This document shows, piece by piece, positions 55,956 through 64,000 of a stretch of DNA of 64,000 bases. The stretch lies in the NCBI RefSeq assembly GCF_003515705.1, contig NZ_QWEH01000010.1, forward strand, positions 1-64,000, given 5' to 3'. Source of the DNA: Oceanobacillus profundus (GTDB lineage: Bacteria > Bacillota > Bacilli > Bacillales > Amphibacillaceae). How positions within the stretch are numbered: position 1 is the first letter of the stretch; each line of letters opens with the position of its first letter. The notes below the pieces were generated by a model, which made no database searches, had not been told where the DNA came from, and was given only the letters and a program-made list of their open reading frames with translations. The position numbers and the translations under genes are program-made.

Positions 55956-56631
55956 CTACATTCCTCAACATAAATACCCACATAAAAGAGAGTGATTGCT
56001 TTAATTTTAACGGAAGATCATGATAATGTCTTTTTTCCACCCCTGCTTTATAAACACCGTAGCTGTCAATACATTCTAATGAAAGCTCTGAAGCAAGTTG
56101 ACTGAATTCCCACGGCATCATAGTATTGCAAATCGCCTTTTGTGCATGTAAACGTGGATAGCTATTTGTTCTTGGTCCAGCTGTCGGTCCAAGAACACCA
56201 ACACAGAGTATTCCATTTATGTTTACAACCCGCTTCATTTCCTGCAAAGCAAAGAGTGGATCTTCTACCCATTCGAGTATATTGATTGCCATGATCCCGT
56301 CAAATTCTCGCGCTGCAAATGGTAGCTTATTTACATCACCTTGAAAAAAATGAATATTATCCATTTCACTAGACTTCGCTATCTGAATCATTTCCGGTGA
56401 CAAATCAACACCCGTTACATTATAACCACTCTTGTACAGTTTGTGTGTTCCATATCCATCTCCGCAGCCGATATCAAGTAGCTTACTGCCCTGACTAACA
56501 AAATTATTCATAAATGGAAGAACATCTTTTCTGCTTCCATTGTCCCACATATCTCTACTTCGTTTGTTCCAAAATACTGCACGCTTATCCCACTCGGTTT
56601 CTGCCTCGTATTTCCAGTTAAATGAAGCCAT
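55918..56631 (-). CDS. SAM-dependent methyltransferase (class I)
   Basis: A 237-aa methyltransferase with the SAM motif LLDIGCGDGYGTHKLY (about 52-67), VTGVDLSPEMI and the post-II NILEWVEDPLFALQEM. The ATG at 56629-56631 follows GAGGGGG; the longer in-frame start lacks a ribosome site. The substrate is unknown. Confidence 0.88.
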   Translation of the reverse strand: MASFNWKYEAETEWDKRAVFWNKRSRDMWDNGSRKDVLPFMNNFVSQGSKLLDIGCGDGYGTHKLYKSGYNVTGVDLSPEMIQIAKSSEMDNIHFFQGDVNKLPFAAREFDGIMAINILEWVEDPLFALQEMKRVVNINGILCVGVLGPTAGPRTNSYPRLHAQKAICNTMMPWEFSQLASELSLECIDSYGVYKAGVEKRHYHDLPLKLKQSLSFMWVFMLRNVGEYSERKRQTSY

Positions 56632-56669
56632 CTCAATCCCCCTCGTATGAATGTCATCCATAATCAAAA

Positions 56670-56702
56670 AAAGACTTATCCCGTAAAAAGGGACAAGTCT
56701 TT
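56670..56702 (-). terminator. Terminator after the cold shock gene
   Basis: Minus-strand stem AAAGACTTGTCCC / GGGATAAGTCTTT (one G-U) followed by TTTT. Confidence 0.88.
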
Positions 56703-56718
56703 ATTATAATTATATTGA

Positions 56719-56916
56719 TTATAAGCGCGTAACGTTAGCAGCCTGAGGCCCGCGGTTACCTTCTACGATTTCAAATTCAACTTCTTGACCTTCTTCAAGC
56801 GTTTTAAAGCCTTCAGCTTGGATTGCTGAGAAATGTACGAATACATCGTCTCCATCTTCACGCTCGATAAAACCAAAACCTTTTTCTGCATTAAACCATT
56901 TTACTTTACCAGTCAT
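56719..56916 (-). CDS. cspD: Cold shock protein (CspB/CspD type)
   Basis: A 65-aa OB-fold RNA chaperone with RNP1 KGFGFIE and RNP2 VFVHFSAI. The ATG at 56914-56916 follows GGGAGG; an in-frame extension to 57009 reads into the leader. Csp proteins bind single-stranded RNA and DNA. The symbol follows Bacillus usage; the paralogue cannot be told from sequence alone. Confidence 0.93.
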   Translation of the reverse strand: MTGKVKWFNAEKGFGFIEREDGDDVFVHFSAIQAEGFKTLEEGQEVEFEIVEGNRGPQAANVTRL

Positions 56917-57034
56917 TTGATTGACCTCCCTATACAATATCGTGCAAAGTAATTGAATCATAAATACTTTTACACCATCTTGAAAAAGAGATCGTAAAGT
57001 ATTATTCAAACTCCAATTTCCTTTTGCTATCTTA

Positions 57035-57063
57035 ACTTTAACCTCTTTTTAGTAAAAATGCAA
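57035..57063 (-). promoter_or_regulatory. Cold shock gene promoter with a leader of about 110 nt
   Basis: Minus-strand TTGCAT (57058-57063), 17 nt, TAAAGT (57035-57040). The transcript would carry a leader of about 110 nt (57028-56917), in keeping with the long structured leaders of csp genes. This explains the start of the 410-nt gap 56917-57329. Confidence 0.6.
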
Positions 57064-57197
57064 GCGTTTATAAATTAATTTACGGTTAAAACTAATTGAT
57101 TTTTTTAATAATAACAAAAAAGGTTAAAATGAAGAATTATTTCTTTTAAATTGGATATATACAAAGATAATAAAGCCTAAATCAAGTCTCAGCAAAT

Positions 57198-57222
57198 ATA
57201 CTCCGGTACAAAACCGGAGTAT
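57198..57222 (-). terminator. Hairpin after the spore coat genes
   Basis: Perfect 10-bp stem ATACTCCGGT / ACCGGAGTAT. The T-run is poor (ATTTGC), so a terminator role is tentative. Confidence 0.45.
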
Positions 57223-57329
57223 AAGGTATTAAATCTTTCCGAATAATCTGCATAGAAAGCGGGGGAAAATTCGATCCATATAAAATCTATTTCTTCTTAA
57301 CATCTATTTTTTTGTCTTAAGATATTCTT

Positions 57330-57764
57330 CTAGAATACATCCAAAGTTGCTACGATAGCTATAAGAATTTGTATCAACAATTGAATATTAATCGCTACAT
57401 CTGCGTCCAGTGTAATGATTCTGACATGTTTTGAACAATCAACAATTGTTTTTTGACGATTGCTCTGTCTTGTTCTAGAAATCTGTTTAAAGTCTTGCAA
57501 GACAGCCTTTGCCCGTTCAGAATCACCAATTGATATACTAAGAACTACTGCGATTGCTGCTTGAATACCAAGTTGCAAGGAGACTGCAGCTTGCGCATCT
57601 GTTGTAGATACATGAACATCTTCAGAGTTCTTAATGATTATCCATTCATCTGATACCTGCTTAACAGAATCACGCTGTACAGCTTCTTGTTCCACGTCAG
57701 CATTATTGTCCTCCCTATGATCATCACAGTGATCTAAAGCTCTCCATTCTTTATACTTCGACAT
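57330..57764 (-). CDS. Spore coat protein, CotX/CotV family (second of pair)
   Basis: A 144-aa protein. After a charged N-terminus (1-50) it holds two CotX/CotV-type domains, recognised by AAVSLQLGIQAAIAVVLSIS and ADVAINIQLLIQILIAIVAT. These domains form the insoluble outer coat or crust of Bacillus spores. It lies 35 nt after its paralogue, with AAGAGGTG upstream, so they are one transcript. Confidence 0.85.
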   Translation of the reverse strand: MSKYKEWRALDHCDDHREDNNADVEQEAVQRDSVKQVSDEWIIIKNSEDVHVSTTDAQAAVSLQLGIQAAIAVVLSISIGDSERAKAVLQDFKQISRTRQSNRQKTIVDCSKHVRIITLDADVAINIQLLIQILIAIVATLDVF

Positions 57765-57799
57765 ATTCTATACACCTCTTTTCAGTAAAATTTTTCATT

Positions 57800-58339
57800 T
57801 TATAAAATGTCGACGATTATGACCAGTGCTAATAATAACTGCAGCAAAGCCTGAATATTGACTGCTAAGTCTAAATCTGTTGTAGTGACCCTTGCATCTT
57901 TTGTATTGTAAATATAGATTTTTTGTCGGTTTGATTGAGTCAAATCAAATTGCTGTATTAACTCTTGTGATACTGCTTCACTTTGATCAGAATCTCCGAT
58001 TGTAATTCGTAATACTAGTGCAATCGCAAGTTGTAATCCTGCTTGCAGAGAAATTCCTGCTTGCGTATCCGTAGTATTAATCTCGATATTACAGGACTCT
58101 TTTACCCAAATTAGCTCCGCTGACTCTTGTTCCATAAATGCAAATTCATCACCGTTTTGTGAATCTGTTGCATCATTGTTATAAAAAAAGTTGTTTTCAA
58201 ATCTTGATTCGTTTCTTGACCCATTCCTACACCACTCGCCACAATTATTACCACTGCTTCTGCGACGTTCTTTGGAATCTACATAAAACTGTTGCTTGCT
58301 GTTATCACTATAATCTCTTGACCGTCTGTAAACTCCCAT
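57800..58339 (-). CDS. Spore coat protein, CotX/CotV family (first of pair)
   Basis: A 179-aa paralogue of the preceding gene, with a longer Ser/Asn/Arg-rich N-terminus (1-90) and the two coat domains: AGISLQAGLQLAIALVLRIT and DLAVNIQALLQLLLALVIIV. GAAAGGAG precedes the ATG. A sigma-K-like -10 box lies 30 nt upstream, in keeping with late mother-cell expression. Confidence 0.87.
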   Translation of the reverse strand: MGVYRRSRDYSDNSKQQFYVDSKERRRSSGNNCGEWCRNGSRNESRFENNFFYNNDATDSQNGDEFAFMEQESAELIWVKESCNIEINTTDTQAGISLQAGLQLAIALVLRITIGDSDQSEAVSQELIQQFDLTQSNRQKIYIYNTKDARVTTTDLDLAVNIQALLQLLLALVIIVDIL

Positions 58340-58368
58340 CTTGACACTCCTTTCTTCTGGTTATAAGA

Positions 58369-58377
58369 TAATTTATG
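58369..58377 (-). promoter_or_regulatory. Sigma-K-like -10 box before the coat genes
   Basis: Minus-strand CATAAATTA matches the sigma-K -10 consensus CATANNNTA. The AC-type -35 is not at the expected 16-17-nt spacing, so the call rests on the -10 and the gene type. Confidence 0.55.
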
Positions 58378-58428
58378 GTTTTTAAAACTAGAAGATTGTA
58401 TAGTTGTACTAGTAATCTTATAAATAAA

Positions 58429-58454
58429 GAAAACACCTACGTGTAGGTGTTTTC
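58429..58454 (-). terminator. Terminator after the small coat-associated gene
   Basis: Perfect 11-bp stem GAAAACACCTA / TAGGTGTTTTC, then TTTATT on the minus strand, just after the 58462 stop. Confidence 0.85.
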
Positions 58455-58461
58455 ATACTAT

Positions 58462-58668
58462 TTATTCTTCATTTTGATTTGCATTTCTCTTTTTGAATTG
58501 ATCAACTTGGTCTTTTAAATCTTCTACCATTTCTTTTAGCATATGCTTCTGCTCATCAGTCAAATTCTTCTTTAATTCATCTGGCTTAATGCCATTTTTT
58601 CTGAATATACTATCGACCATAAGATCAACTACTTTTTCCGGTATTTGCTGCTTCGGTGCATCACTCAT
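58462..58668 (-). CDS. Small charged protein, probably spore-associated
   Basis: A 68-aa helical protein, rich in Lys, Asp and Glu, with a central DELKKNLTDEQKHMLKEMVE segment. It has no membrane segment and I cannot name a family. It lies upstream of the CotX-like pair and has a separate terminator and its own CATANNNTA box at 58699-58707, so late sporulation expression is likely. Confidence 0.65.
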   Translation of the reverse strand: MSDAPKQQIPEKVVDLMVDSIFRKNGIKPDELKKNLTDEQKHMLKEMVEDLKDQVDQFKKRNANQNEE

Positions 58669-58698
58669 TCACTTCACCCTCTTCCATTTAATATATTT

Positions 58699-58707
58699 TA
58701 TACTATG
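58699..58707 (-). promoter_or_regulatory. Sigma-K-like -10 box before the small gene
   Basis: Minus-strand CATAGTATA matches CATANNNTA, about 30 nt before the start. As for 58369, no clear -35. Confidence 0.45.
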
Positions 58708-58719
58708 GAAGTTAACTAG

Positions 58720-59351
58720 AAATTGACTATGCTGTTGTCTATGATGTGTGCGTACTACATCAGGAAAGTTATATTTAGGCAGTATGAAATTGTGAACGGA
58801 AAGCTATTTACCGATTTGTGGTGAGACTAAAAGATATATTTATTAAGCATTCTACTGCATACTTGCCAACAGTTTTTACGCATGTAAAGGCATATTTTAT
58901 CAATGTAAGCAATATAAGTGAAAATATCTTTTTTCTTCAAGGCTGCATCAAAATTGTGATGAAGGTATTTCATGTATTGAGGAAAATGGGAGAAAAGCTC
59001 TGAACCAGATGAAATCACTTGGATAAACGATATCATAAGCTAAATGTTCTGGAATATAAACCTGAAAAAAAAAGATACGAACCCGTTTACATTCAAACTG
59101 ATATTAAAATTACATAAATATTTACAATGACCTGTAAATACCGGAAGAAGCCAAGAGAAAATAGCAAACGAGAGATTTAATAGACAAAAAACCTTAGGTA
59201 TTGAGCTCTCTAATTCCCGAAAATAAAACACTATGTTAGTAATTTAAAACCTCTTCCATTTCTTTAACTTGACACTTAAGATTGATAAAAGTGAGGGTTA
59301 AAGTTTGAAGTATATTAAATGAGTTTTAACCCTCTTATCAAATAAAATAAC
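58720..59351. other. Gene-poor stretch, possibly decayed
   Basis: About 630 nt with no open frame that I can support; the short frames have no ribosome sites. It is AT-rich and lies at the edge of the accessory pocket. I see no repeat or hairpin of note. Confidence 0.5.
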
Positions 59352-59966
59352 TTACAATAGTTCACAATTTAATTCGTCTGCTAATTCCAAATCCCATTCG
59401 TCCATTATTCTGTTGAAAACACTAGGTGTCATACTCTCAGGTCTCTCTTCTACTGAATCAATAAGCACTTTCAATCTATTTAATTCATTTATTACATCAT
59501 CCCCTGATTGGATTAATCTCTTTCCTGGACAAGAGTTTTTTCTAAACGAGTTCCCTTCCTTACTATTTAGGAGATGAAATGAACGAAATAAGAAGTCCTC
59601 AGTATAGCGAAATACCGACTGCATTGATAATAGTACCTCTTTTTCACCTTCTGACAAGTCATTGTTACTAAGTAATAACCTTAGTGATTGTAGACTATTA
59701 GATGTATCTGAGGAAAGTACAAATATAATATTTTGAATTTTAATATCATTGGTTAACAATGGCTCTAAACTACTCTTAAATTCATTGGTTGACATTGCCT
59801 CTAAACTATTTTTAAATTCAAAGAAATTGTTTACTAAATTAACCTCAAGGCGATCTTTAAGTTCCTTATATTGGCTATTTTCAGATTTTAGATCCCAACT
59901 TGTAACTACCCATGCTAATATAGCTATGATACAAAAAGAAACGATAAACGGTTTTGCCTTTTCCAA
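59352..59966 (-). CDS. Membrane-anchored protein of unknown function
   Basis: A 204-aa protein with an N-terminal membrane anchor (about 6-24) and a mostly helical extracytoplasmic region; residues 45-130 contain repeated Ser/Leu/Asn-rich segments. I recognise no family. It follows the 59987 gene by 20 nt on the same strand, so the two may be an operon. AT-rich codon use and the nearby integrase remnant suggest accessory origin. Confidence 0.6.
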   Translation of the reverse strand: MEKAKPFIVSFCIIAILAWVVTSWDLKSENSQYKELKDRLEVNLVNNFFEFKNSLEAMSTNEFKSSLEPLLTNDIKIQNIIFVLSSDTSNSLQSLRLLLSNNDLSEGEKEVLLSMQSVFRYTEDFLFRSFHLLNSKEGNSFRKNSCPGKRLIQSGDDVINELNRLKVLIDSVEERPESMTPSVFNRIMDEWDLELADELNCELL

Positions 59967-59986
59967 TTATTAGACCTCGATTCTAA

Positions 59987-60247
59987 CTATTCTACTTCAT
60001 AATCTAATTTAACTCTTTTGAATGCATCTGCTACTTTTTCATCTCCATATTTTTCAATTACATCAAACTTGATTTCATAATGAATTTGCCTTGTGCCTGC
60101 AATTCTCTCATGGTCGTGATCTGTAGGAATTTGAACCCGAAGGTCTAGGCTAAGTTTATCGTCTACATTTTTAAAAGAAATATTTTCGAGAAGGACCCCG
60201 TATCCACGAATTGTATCGCCATCCCAAACTTGTTCCTGCCCCTCCAC
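59987..60247 (-). CDS. Small protein of unknown function, start uncertain
   Basis: An open frame of 86 codons beginning at a GTG (60247) with no good ribosome site in register. GGAAGGAGG lies about 30 nt further upstream, in front of a different frame, so the 5' end may be frame-shifted or mutated. The product is soluble and rich in Asp, Glu and Lys (for example RIAGTRQIHYEIKFDVIEKY). I do not recognise it. Confidence 0.45.
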   Translation of the reverse strand: MEGQEQVWDGDTIRGYGVLLENISFKNVDDKLSLDLRVQIPTDHDHERIAGTRQIHYEIKFDVIEKYGDEKVADAFKRVKLDYEVE

Positions 60248-60488
60248 CGAGTTAAATTGAGTCTACAGACAACCTCCTTCCACTGATAAAATCCCCCATT
60301 CAGGAAAAACTTAGCATAATTATTAGAATATTACAATACAGTTACAAAAATTTCGAAAGAACAGAACTATTGAACTAAGACTTTTTCACTTTAATTGTTT
60401 TTTTAGACGCTCCCCCTTAGCCACTATTCACGATTACAGATGTAGAAGGGAATTTTTATGGAAAATAAATTACCTTGTATTTATAAAC

Positions 60489-60752
60489 ATGAATAAGTAT
60501 CCAAGTTACCCGATAGCACCACAAACAATCTATGATCACATGCTGGATAATTTAAAGCAGATGGAATATCCAAGTAACTTAGCCTCCATTCAATGAAACA
60601 CACACATGCTTCATTTTGTATTGAAGCAGAAATAAATTTAATGAGTTGATGACAAAAGTTCGCGCTCAAACACCGTTTGAAATTGAATGTGGACAAATAC
60701 GTTTTATCTTTGGATTTCAGAAGAGGGTGGCAAAGAGCCCAAAAAAGTGATA
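60489..60752 (+). pseudogene. Remnant of a tyrosine recombinase (phage or ICE integrase type)
   Basis: The translation in one frame reads YPIAPQTIYDHMLDNLKQ (from the ATG at 60489), then shifts frame to LHSMKHTHASFCIEAEINLM (ATG at 60593), hits two stops at 60647-60652, and continues to VDKYVLSLDFRRG. These match the C-terminal catalytic part of integrases: the HxLRHTHAS box and the late tyrosine. The box arginine is Lys here. With a frameshift and stops it cannot be functional. Confidence 0.65.
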
Positions 60753-60836
60753 AAATAATTTCTTGCAAGATAAAAAGAGAATACCGACTACCAACCATTT
60801 ATATCTTGCAAATATGAATGAACAGGTGGTAATGAA

Positions 60837-61808
60837 ATGGAAAGCAATCAAAATTATCAGGTTTTATTGTACTATAACTATGTTCACATTGAAGATCCAG
60901 AAAGCTTCGCTGCTGAACACCTCAAGTTTTGTAAAGACCTTGAGTTAAAAGGCCGTATCTTAGTAGCAGAGGAAGGCATCAATGGTACCGTTTCTGGAAC
61001 AATTGAACAAACGAATAAATACATGGAAGCAATGCATCATGATTCACGTTTTGCAAACATGGTATTTAAAGTTGATGCACACGATGGACATGCGTTTAAA
61101 AAGATGCATGTACGTCCACGTAACGAATTAGTTACACTTCGTTTAGAAGATGATATTAATCCACTTGAAACAACAGGAAAATATTTAAGTCCAAAAGAGT
61201 TTAAAGAAGCTTTATTGGATGAAGATACGGTTGTATTAGATGCACGTAATGACTATGAATTCGATCTTGGCCATTTTCGTGGCGCGATTCGTCCAGACAT
61301 TAAAACATTCCGCGATCTTCCAGAATGGGTACGTGAAAATAAAGAGCTATTAGATGGCAAAAAAGTTTTAACGTACTGTACAGGTGGTATTCGCTGTGAG
61401 AAATTCTCTGGCTGGCTTGTAGAGGAAGGCTTTGAAGATGTTGGTCAATTACACGGCGGAATTGTTACCTATGGGAAAGATCCAGAAGTACAAGGCGATC
61501 TATGGGACGGACAATTGTACGTATTTGACGAGCGTATCTCTGTACCTGTAAATCGAAAAGAACACGTTGTAGTCGGCGTAGATTATTTCGATGGTGAGCC
61601 ATGCGAGCGCTATGTAAACTGTGCGAACCCTGAATGTAACAAACAAATCCTTAGTTCTGAAGAAAATGAGCATAAATATTTACGCGGATGCACACATACT
61701 TGCCGTGTAACACCACGTAACTTGTACGTGAAAGAGCATAACCTATCTCAAGAAGAAGTGGAAGAACGCTTAGCACTTCTTGGTGAAAGCTTTAAGCAAG
61801 AAGCGTAA
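60837..61808 (+). CDS. trhO: tRNA uridine(34) hydroxylase TrhO (rhodanese family)
   Basis: A 323-aa enzyme: an N-terminal acylphosphatase-like region, a rhodanese domain (about 125-220) with the catalytic cysteine in [12 protein letters not shown], and a C-terminal zinc-type region ([17 protein letters not shown]). It adds oxygen to U34 of tRNA in the 5-hydroxyuridine pathway. The ATG is preceded by CAGGTGG. Length and motifs match UPF0176/TrhO of Firmicutes. Confidence 0.93.
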   Translation: MESNQNYQVLLYYNYVHIEDPESFAAEHLKFCKDLELKGRILVAEEGINGTVSGTIEQTNKYMEAMHHDSRFANMVFKVDAHDGHAFKKMHVRPRNELVTLRLEDDINPLETTGKYLSPKEFKEALLDEDTVVLDARNDYEFDLGHFRGAIRPDIKTFRDLPEWVRENKELLDGKKVLTYCTGGIRCEKFSGWLVEEGFEDVGQLHGGIVTYGKDPEVQGDLWDGQLYVFDERISVPVNRKEHVVVGVDYFDGEPCERYVNCANPECNKQILSSEENEHKYLRGCTHTCRVTPRNLYVKEHNLSQEEVEERLALLGESFKQEA

Positions 61809-61821
61809 TCAATATAATATA

Positions 61822-61860
61822 AAAGGCTGCTGCACGAAACACATTCGTGCAGCAGCCTTT
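61822..61860 (+). terminator. Terminator after trhO
   Basis: Perfect 17-bp stem (AAAGGCTGCTGCACGAA and complement) with a T-run on the plus strand. Confidence 0.92.
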
Positions 61861-61890
61861 TTTAAAATCCGCTTCCATTTCAAACATGGA

Positions 61891-62583
61891 CTATTTTTCA
61901 AACCTTACATAGACTTCTTCTCCGTCCATCCTCATAGATACACCATAATAGCCTAACGCTAACACATCCTGCTGTTTTGCAATATCATCCATACGGACCT
62001 CAATCCACTCTTCCAATTGCAGTTCGGTCTCACTTGATGCTAAATCCTTCCTAAATACATAGCGAAGCTTGCCATTGTATTTGTCTTTAAGAACAGCAAT
62101 TTTCATACCTAAAGAAAATTTATCCTTTAAGCTGGGAAAATTAAAAGGAGCAACCGTTGATAATAGATAGCGATAGCGATTTCGGTCAACATTACGCAGT
62201 AACAGCTTGCCCATATATGTCTGCAGCCCATTTCCTCGAAACCTAGGATCGACGTTTGAGATTTCGGAATATAAAATGCGATGGAATTCTGTTTGTTTTA
62301 ACCCGATATCCGCACCTAATCCCTCATCATCATTTTCAGGGGCAAGCATCGCACGAAATGCTATTAGGTTATTCTCTACAAAAATACCGATCATCATTTG
62401 CTTATCCTCTAGAATATTCGTAAATTCCTCCGTGGTAAGTGGCTCTAGCACATCGGGGTGCGGGAGAGCGTTTACGACTTTCTTTTGTAATTCCAGGATT
62501 CTCGCCAAATCTCCAATCCGTAAATATCTGGCATAAAAAATTTGTCCATTACGAAGTGCTCCTGTTTCTATTCGTTCACTCAT
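61891..62583 (-). CDS. GNAT-type acetyltransferase
   Basis: A 230-aa protein with a GNAT fold; the acetyl-CoA loop is the region NVDPRFRGNGLQTYMGKLLL (about 115-134). It overlaps the preceding epimerase gene by 4 nt (ATGA), so the two are translationally coupled and may act in one pathway, for example on amino acid or dipeptide derivatives. The substrate is unknown. Confidence 0.8.
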   Translation of the reverse strand: MSERIETGALRNGQIFYARYLRIGDLARILELQKKVVNALPHPDVLEPLTTEEFTNILEDKQMMIGIFVENNLIAFRAMLAPENDDEGLGADIGLKQTEFHRILYSEISNVDPRFRGNGLQTYMGKLLLRNVDRNRYRYLLSTVAPFNFPSLKDKFSLGMKIAVLKDKYNGKLRYVFRKDLASSETELQLEEWIEVRMDDIAKQQDVLALGYYGVSMRMDGEEVYVRFEK

Positions 62584-63692
62584 CGACTAACCCTTTCTGA
62601 ATGTATGGTTAAATCGTTTAATATTGCTTCGTCTATATCAATTCCAAGTCCTGGTTTTTCATTTAATTGGATAAACGGTACATCGTACTTCAAATTACCG
62701 ACATCTTTTGCAAATTTTAAAGGACCTGTTAATTCAACACTCGTTATTATTTTTTTCGAAAAAGCTACATGAAATCCAGCTGCTGATCCAACGGAGGACT
62801 CGACCATTGAACCAACCTGACATGTTATTCCTGCCATTTCAGCTATATGTGCCAGCTTATTTGCCGGGTAGATACCGCCACATTTCATGAGTTTAATGTT
62901 CACTTTATCTGCGGCACGCTTTGCGATAATGTCTCGCATATCTTTCATACCTTGCAAGCCTTCATCAATCATCATTGGAATGGTTGATTTCGCTTTTACT
63001 TCAGCCATTGCATCAAGATCATCACCAAGCACTGGCTGCTCCAGCCAATCGATGGACAAATCCTTTAGTTTTTCCAATGCTTGTAATGTTTGAGCACTTG
63101 TTTGCCATCCTTGATTCACATCAACACGAAGTGCGATATCTTCTCCTACACGTTCACGAATGCTGCGAATCCGCTTAACATCGTCTACAATATTTGTTCC
63201 AACTTTGATTTTAAAGGAACGGTATCCTTGTTCAACTCGTTCAGCAGCTTCTTCTGCCATCTCCTCTGGCGCGCCGATACTAAGAACATGTGTGATTGGG
63301 AATTTCTTATGATATCTTCCGCCTAGCAGCGTATAAACAGGGACACCGAGTGATTTGCCAGCAGCATCGTAACAAGCAATATCAATCGCAGCCTTTGCTG
63401 TCGGTACCCCTTTAACCAGTCTGTCCATCTTATCGTGGAGTCGTTCTATATGTAATGGATTCTCTCCCATCATGGCTGGAGCTAATTTCGTCCGCAGAAG
63501 CGCATATGTGCTATCCCATGTTTCTCCAGTGATATGCTCATCAAACACGCTTTCTCCGTAGCCAATGATTCCAGTATCTGTTGTCAGCTTCACAATAATA
63601 GAGGGCATGGAATCATATCTTTCATAGCTAATAATAAATGGCTGAATAAGCGGAAGCTGAATTGCAAATATTTCAATTTCCGTGATTTTCAT
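62580..63692 (-). CDS. Enolase-superfamily enzyme, dipeptide epimerase / muconate-cycloisomerase type
   Basis: A 370-aa enolase-superfamily protein. The ATG at 63690-63692 has AAAGGAAG upstream; a longer reading to 63872 would run past the next gene's promoter. Active-site motifs are KIKVG (KxK, about 160), RVDVNQGW (Asp), WLEQP (Glu), MIDEG (Asp) and NIKLMKCGG (Lys). It resembles L-Ala-D/L-Glu epimerases (YkfB) most, but the C-terminal GSMVESSVG does not settle the subgroup. Confidence 0.85.
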   Translation of the reverse strand: MKITEIEIFAIQLPLIQPFIISYERYDSMPSIIVKLTTDTGIIGYGESVFDEHITGETWDSTYALLRTKLAPAMMGENPLHIERLHDKMDRLVKGVPTAKAAIDIACYDAAGKSLGVPVYTLLGGRYHKKFPITHVLSIGAPEEMAEEAAERVEQGYRSFKIKVGTNIVDDVKRIRSIRERVGEDIALRVDVNQGWQTSAQTLQALEKLKDLSIDWLEQPVLGDDLDAMAEVKAKSTIPMMIDEGLQGMKDMRDIIAKRAADKVNIKLMKCGGIYPANKLAHIAEMAGITCQVGSMVESSVGSAAGFHVAFSKKIITSVELTGPLKFAKDVGNLKYDVPFIQLNEKPGLGIDIDEAILNDLTIHSERVSR

Positions 63693-63775
63693 TGTATACT
63701 TCCTTTCCATTTTATGAGTTAATTGACTAGTCATCATCCACTTGCTATCCTTCTTAATAAAGGGAGGGGTTTCAT

Positions 63776-64000
63776 ATGTCTGTTTACAATTATAAAGCAA
63801 AAACAATCCAAGGTGATGAGAAATCGCTTGCTGATTATAATGGTAAGGTATTACTAATCGTGAATACTGCAAGCGAGTGTGGCTTCACGCCTCAATTCCA
63901 AGAGCTACAAGAGCTATATGAAAAATACAATACAAAAGGATTTGAAGTTCTCGGCTTCCCCTGCAATCAATTTGGTGAACAGGATCCTGGTTCGGATACA
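63776..64000 (+). CDS. Glutathione peroxidase family (partial, runs off the window)
   Basis: The first 75 codons of a glutathione-peroxidase-type thiol peroxidase (BsaA-like). The peroxidatic cysteine is in NTASECGFTPQF and the conserved GFPCNQFGEQ follows. GGGAGGGG precedes the ATG. It is divergent from the epimerase gene. The rest lies beyond 64000. Confidence 0.92.
   Translation, partial: MSVYNYKAKTIQGDEKSLADYNGKVLLIVNTASECGFTPQFQELQELYEKYNTKGFEVLGFPCNQFGEQDPGSDT

Noticed and set aside
58818..59231. Short frames on both strands in the gene-poor stretch
   Set aside because: No ribosome sites and no recognisable domains; some stretches look protein-like but are broken by stops and cannot be assigned.
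63692..63872. N-terminal extension of the enolase-superfamily gene
   Set aside because: It would overlap the promoter and first codons of the divergent peroxidase gene. The ATG at 63692 has its own ribosome site and fits the family length.

Overview
The window reads as a core chromosomal segment of a low-GC, spore-forming Bacillaceae bacterium, most likely in the Oceanobacillus/Virgibacillus neighbourhood. The evidence is the strong protein similarity and gene order shared with Bacillus subtilis, CotX/CotV-type spore coat genes, a complete sigma-B partner-switching module, and families of short intergenic repeats. I cannot name the species from sequence alone.

Left end (1-1.7 kb): eleven tRNA genes on the minus strand (Asn, Ser, Glu, Asp, Gln, Lys, Leu, Arg, Pro, Gly, Ile). 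They lead into tandem promoters and a boxA leader of an rRNA operon whose 16S gene lies beyond position 1. Next come a SprT-like protein, a PerR-type catalase and Tex.

6.4-20.8 kb: a minus-strand block with the B. subtilis order cshA-ydbS-ydbT-(ydcA)-acpS-nnr-ydcC-mazE-mazF-rsbR-S-T-U-V-W-sigB-rsbX. It carries the general stress response, the MazEF toxin-antitoxin pair, an RNA helicase, bacterial-PH membrane proteins and a rhomboid protease. Two departures stand out. No alr gene lies between ydcC and mazE. A repeat element plus a terminator-like hairpin sits between rsbT and rsbU and may split the sigB operon.

21-36.5 kb: an EamA transporter, DegV, an esterase, a YppG-like protein, a glutaredoxin-like protein, a MarR regulator, a PhnDCEE ABC transporter followed by a cytoplasmic 5'-nucleotidase-type phosphatase, a 41-bp tandem repeat array, three paralogous double-PepSY proteins with a two-component system, and a VOC gene broken by a nonsense codon.

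36.5-52.4 kb: a thioredoxin, DUF368 and CapA-like proteins, a dimethylargininase-like enzyme, the trehalose operon treP-treA-treR with operators and a cre-like site, a PQQ-type sugar dehydrogenase lipoprotein, TypA, and CssSR divergent from HtrB (secretion stress).

52.6-64 kb: a zinc-ribbon membrane protein, a YteA-like DksA/TraR protein, YkwC, a methyltransferase, a cold shock protein, and a spore coat cluster with sigma-K-like -10 boxes. Then follow a small accessory pocket with two unknown genes and a decayed tyrosine recombinase, TrhO, an acetyltransferase with an enolase-superfamily epimerase, and the start of glutathione peroxidase.

Three intergenic repeat families occur. The most notable has two full copies and one end fragment, each placed with the same terminus 29-49 nt upstream of a start codon (rsbU, ykwC, cssR). 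I found no CRISPR array, prophage or intact mobile element. Nothing here is clearly a novel system; the best leads are the split sigB operon, the promoter-proximal repeat family, the 41-bp tandem array and the accessory pocket.
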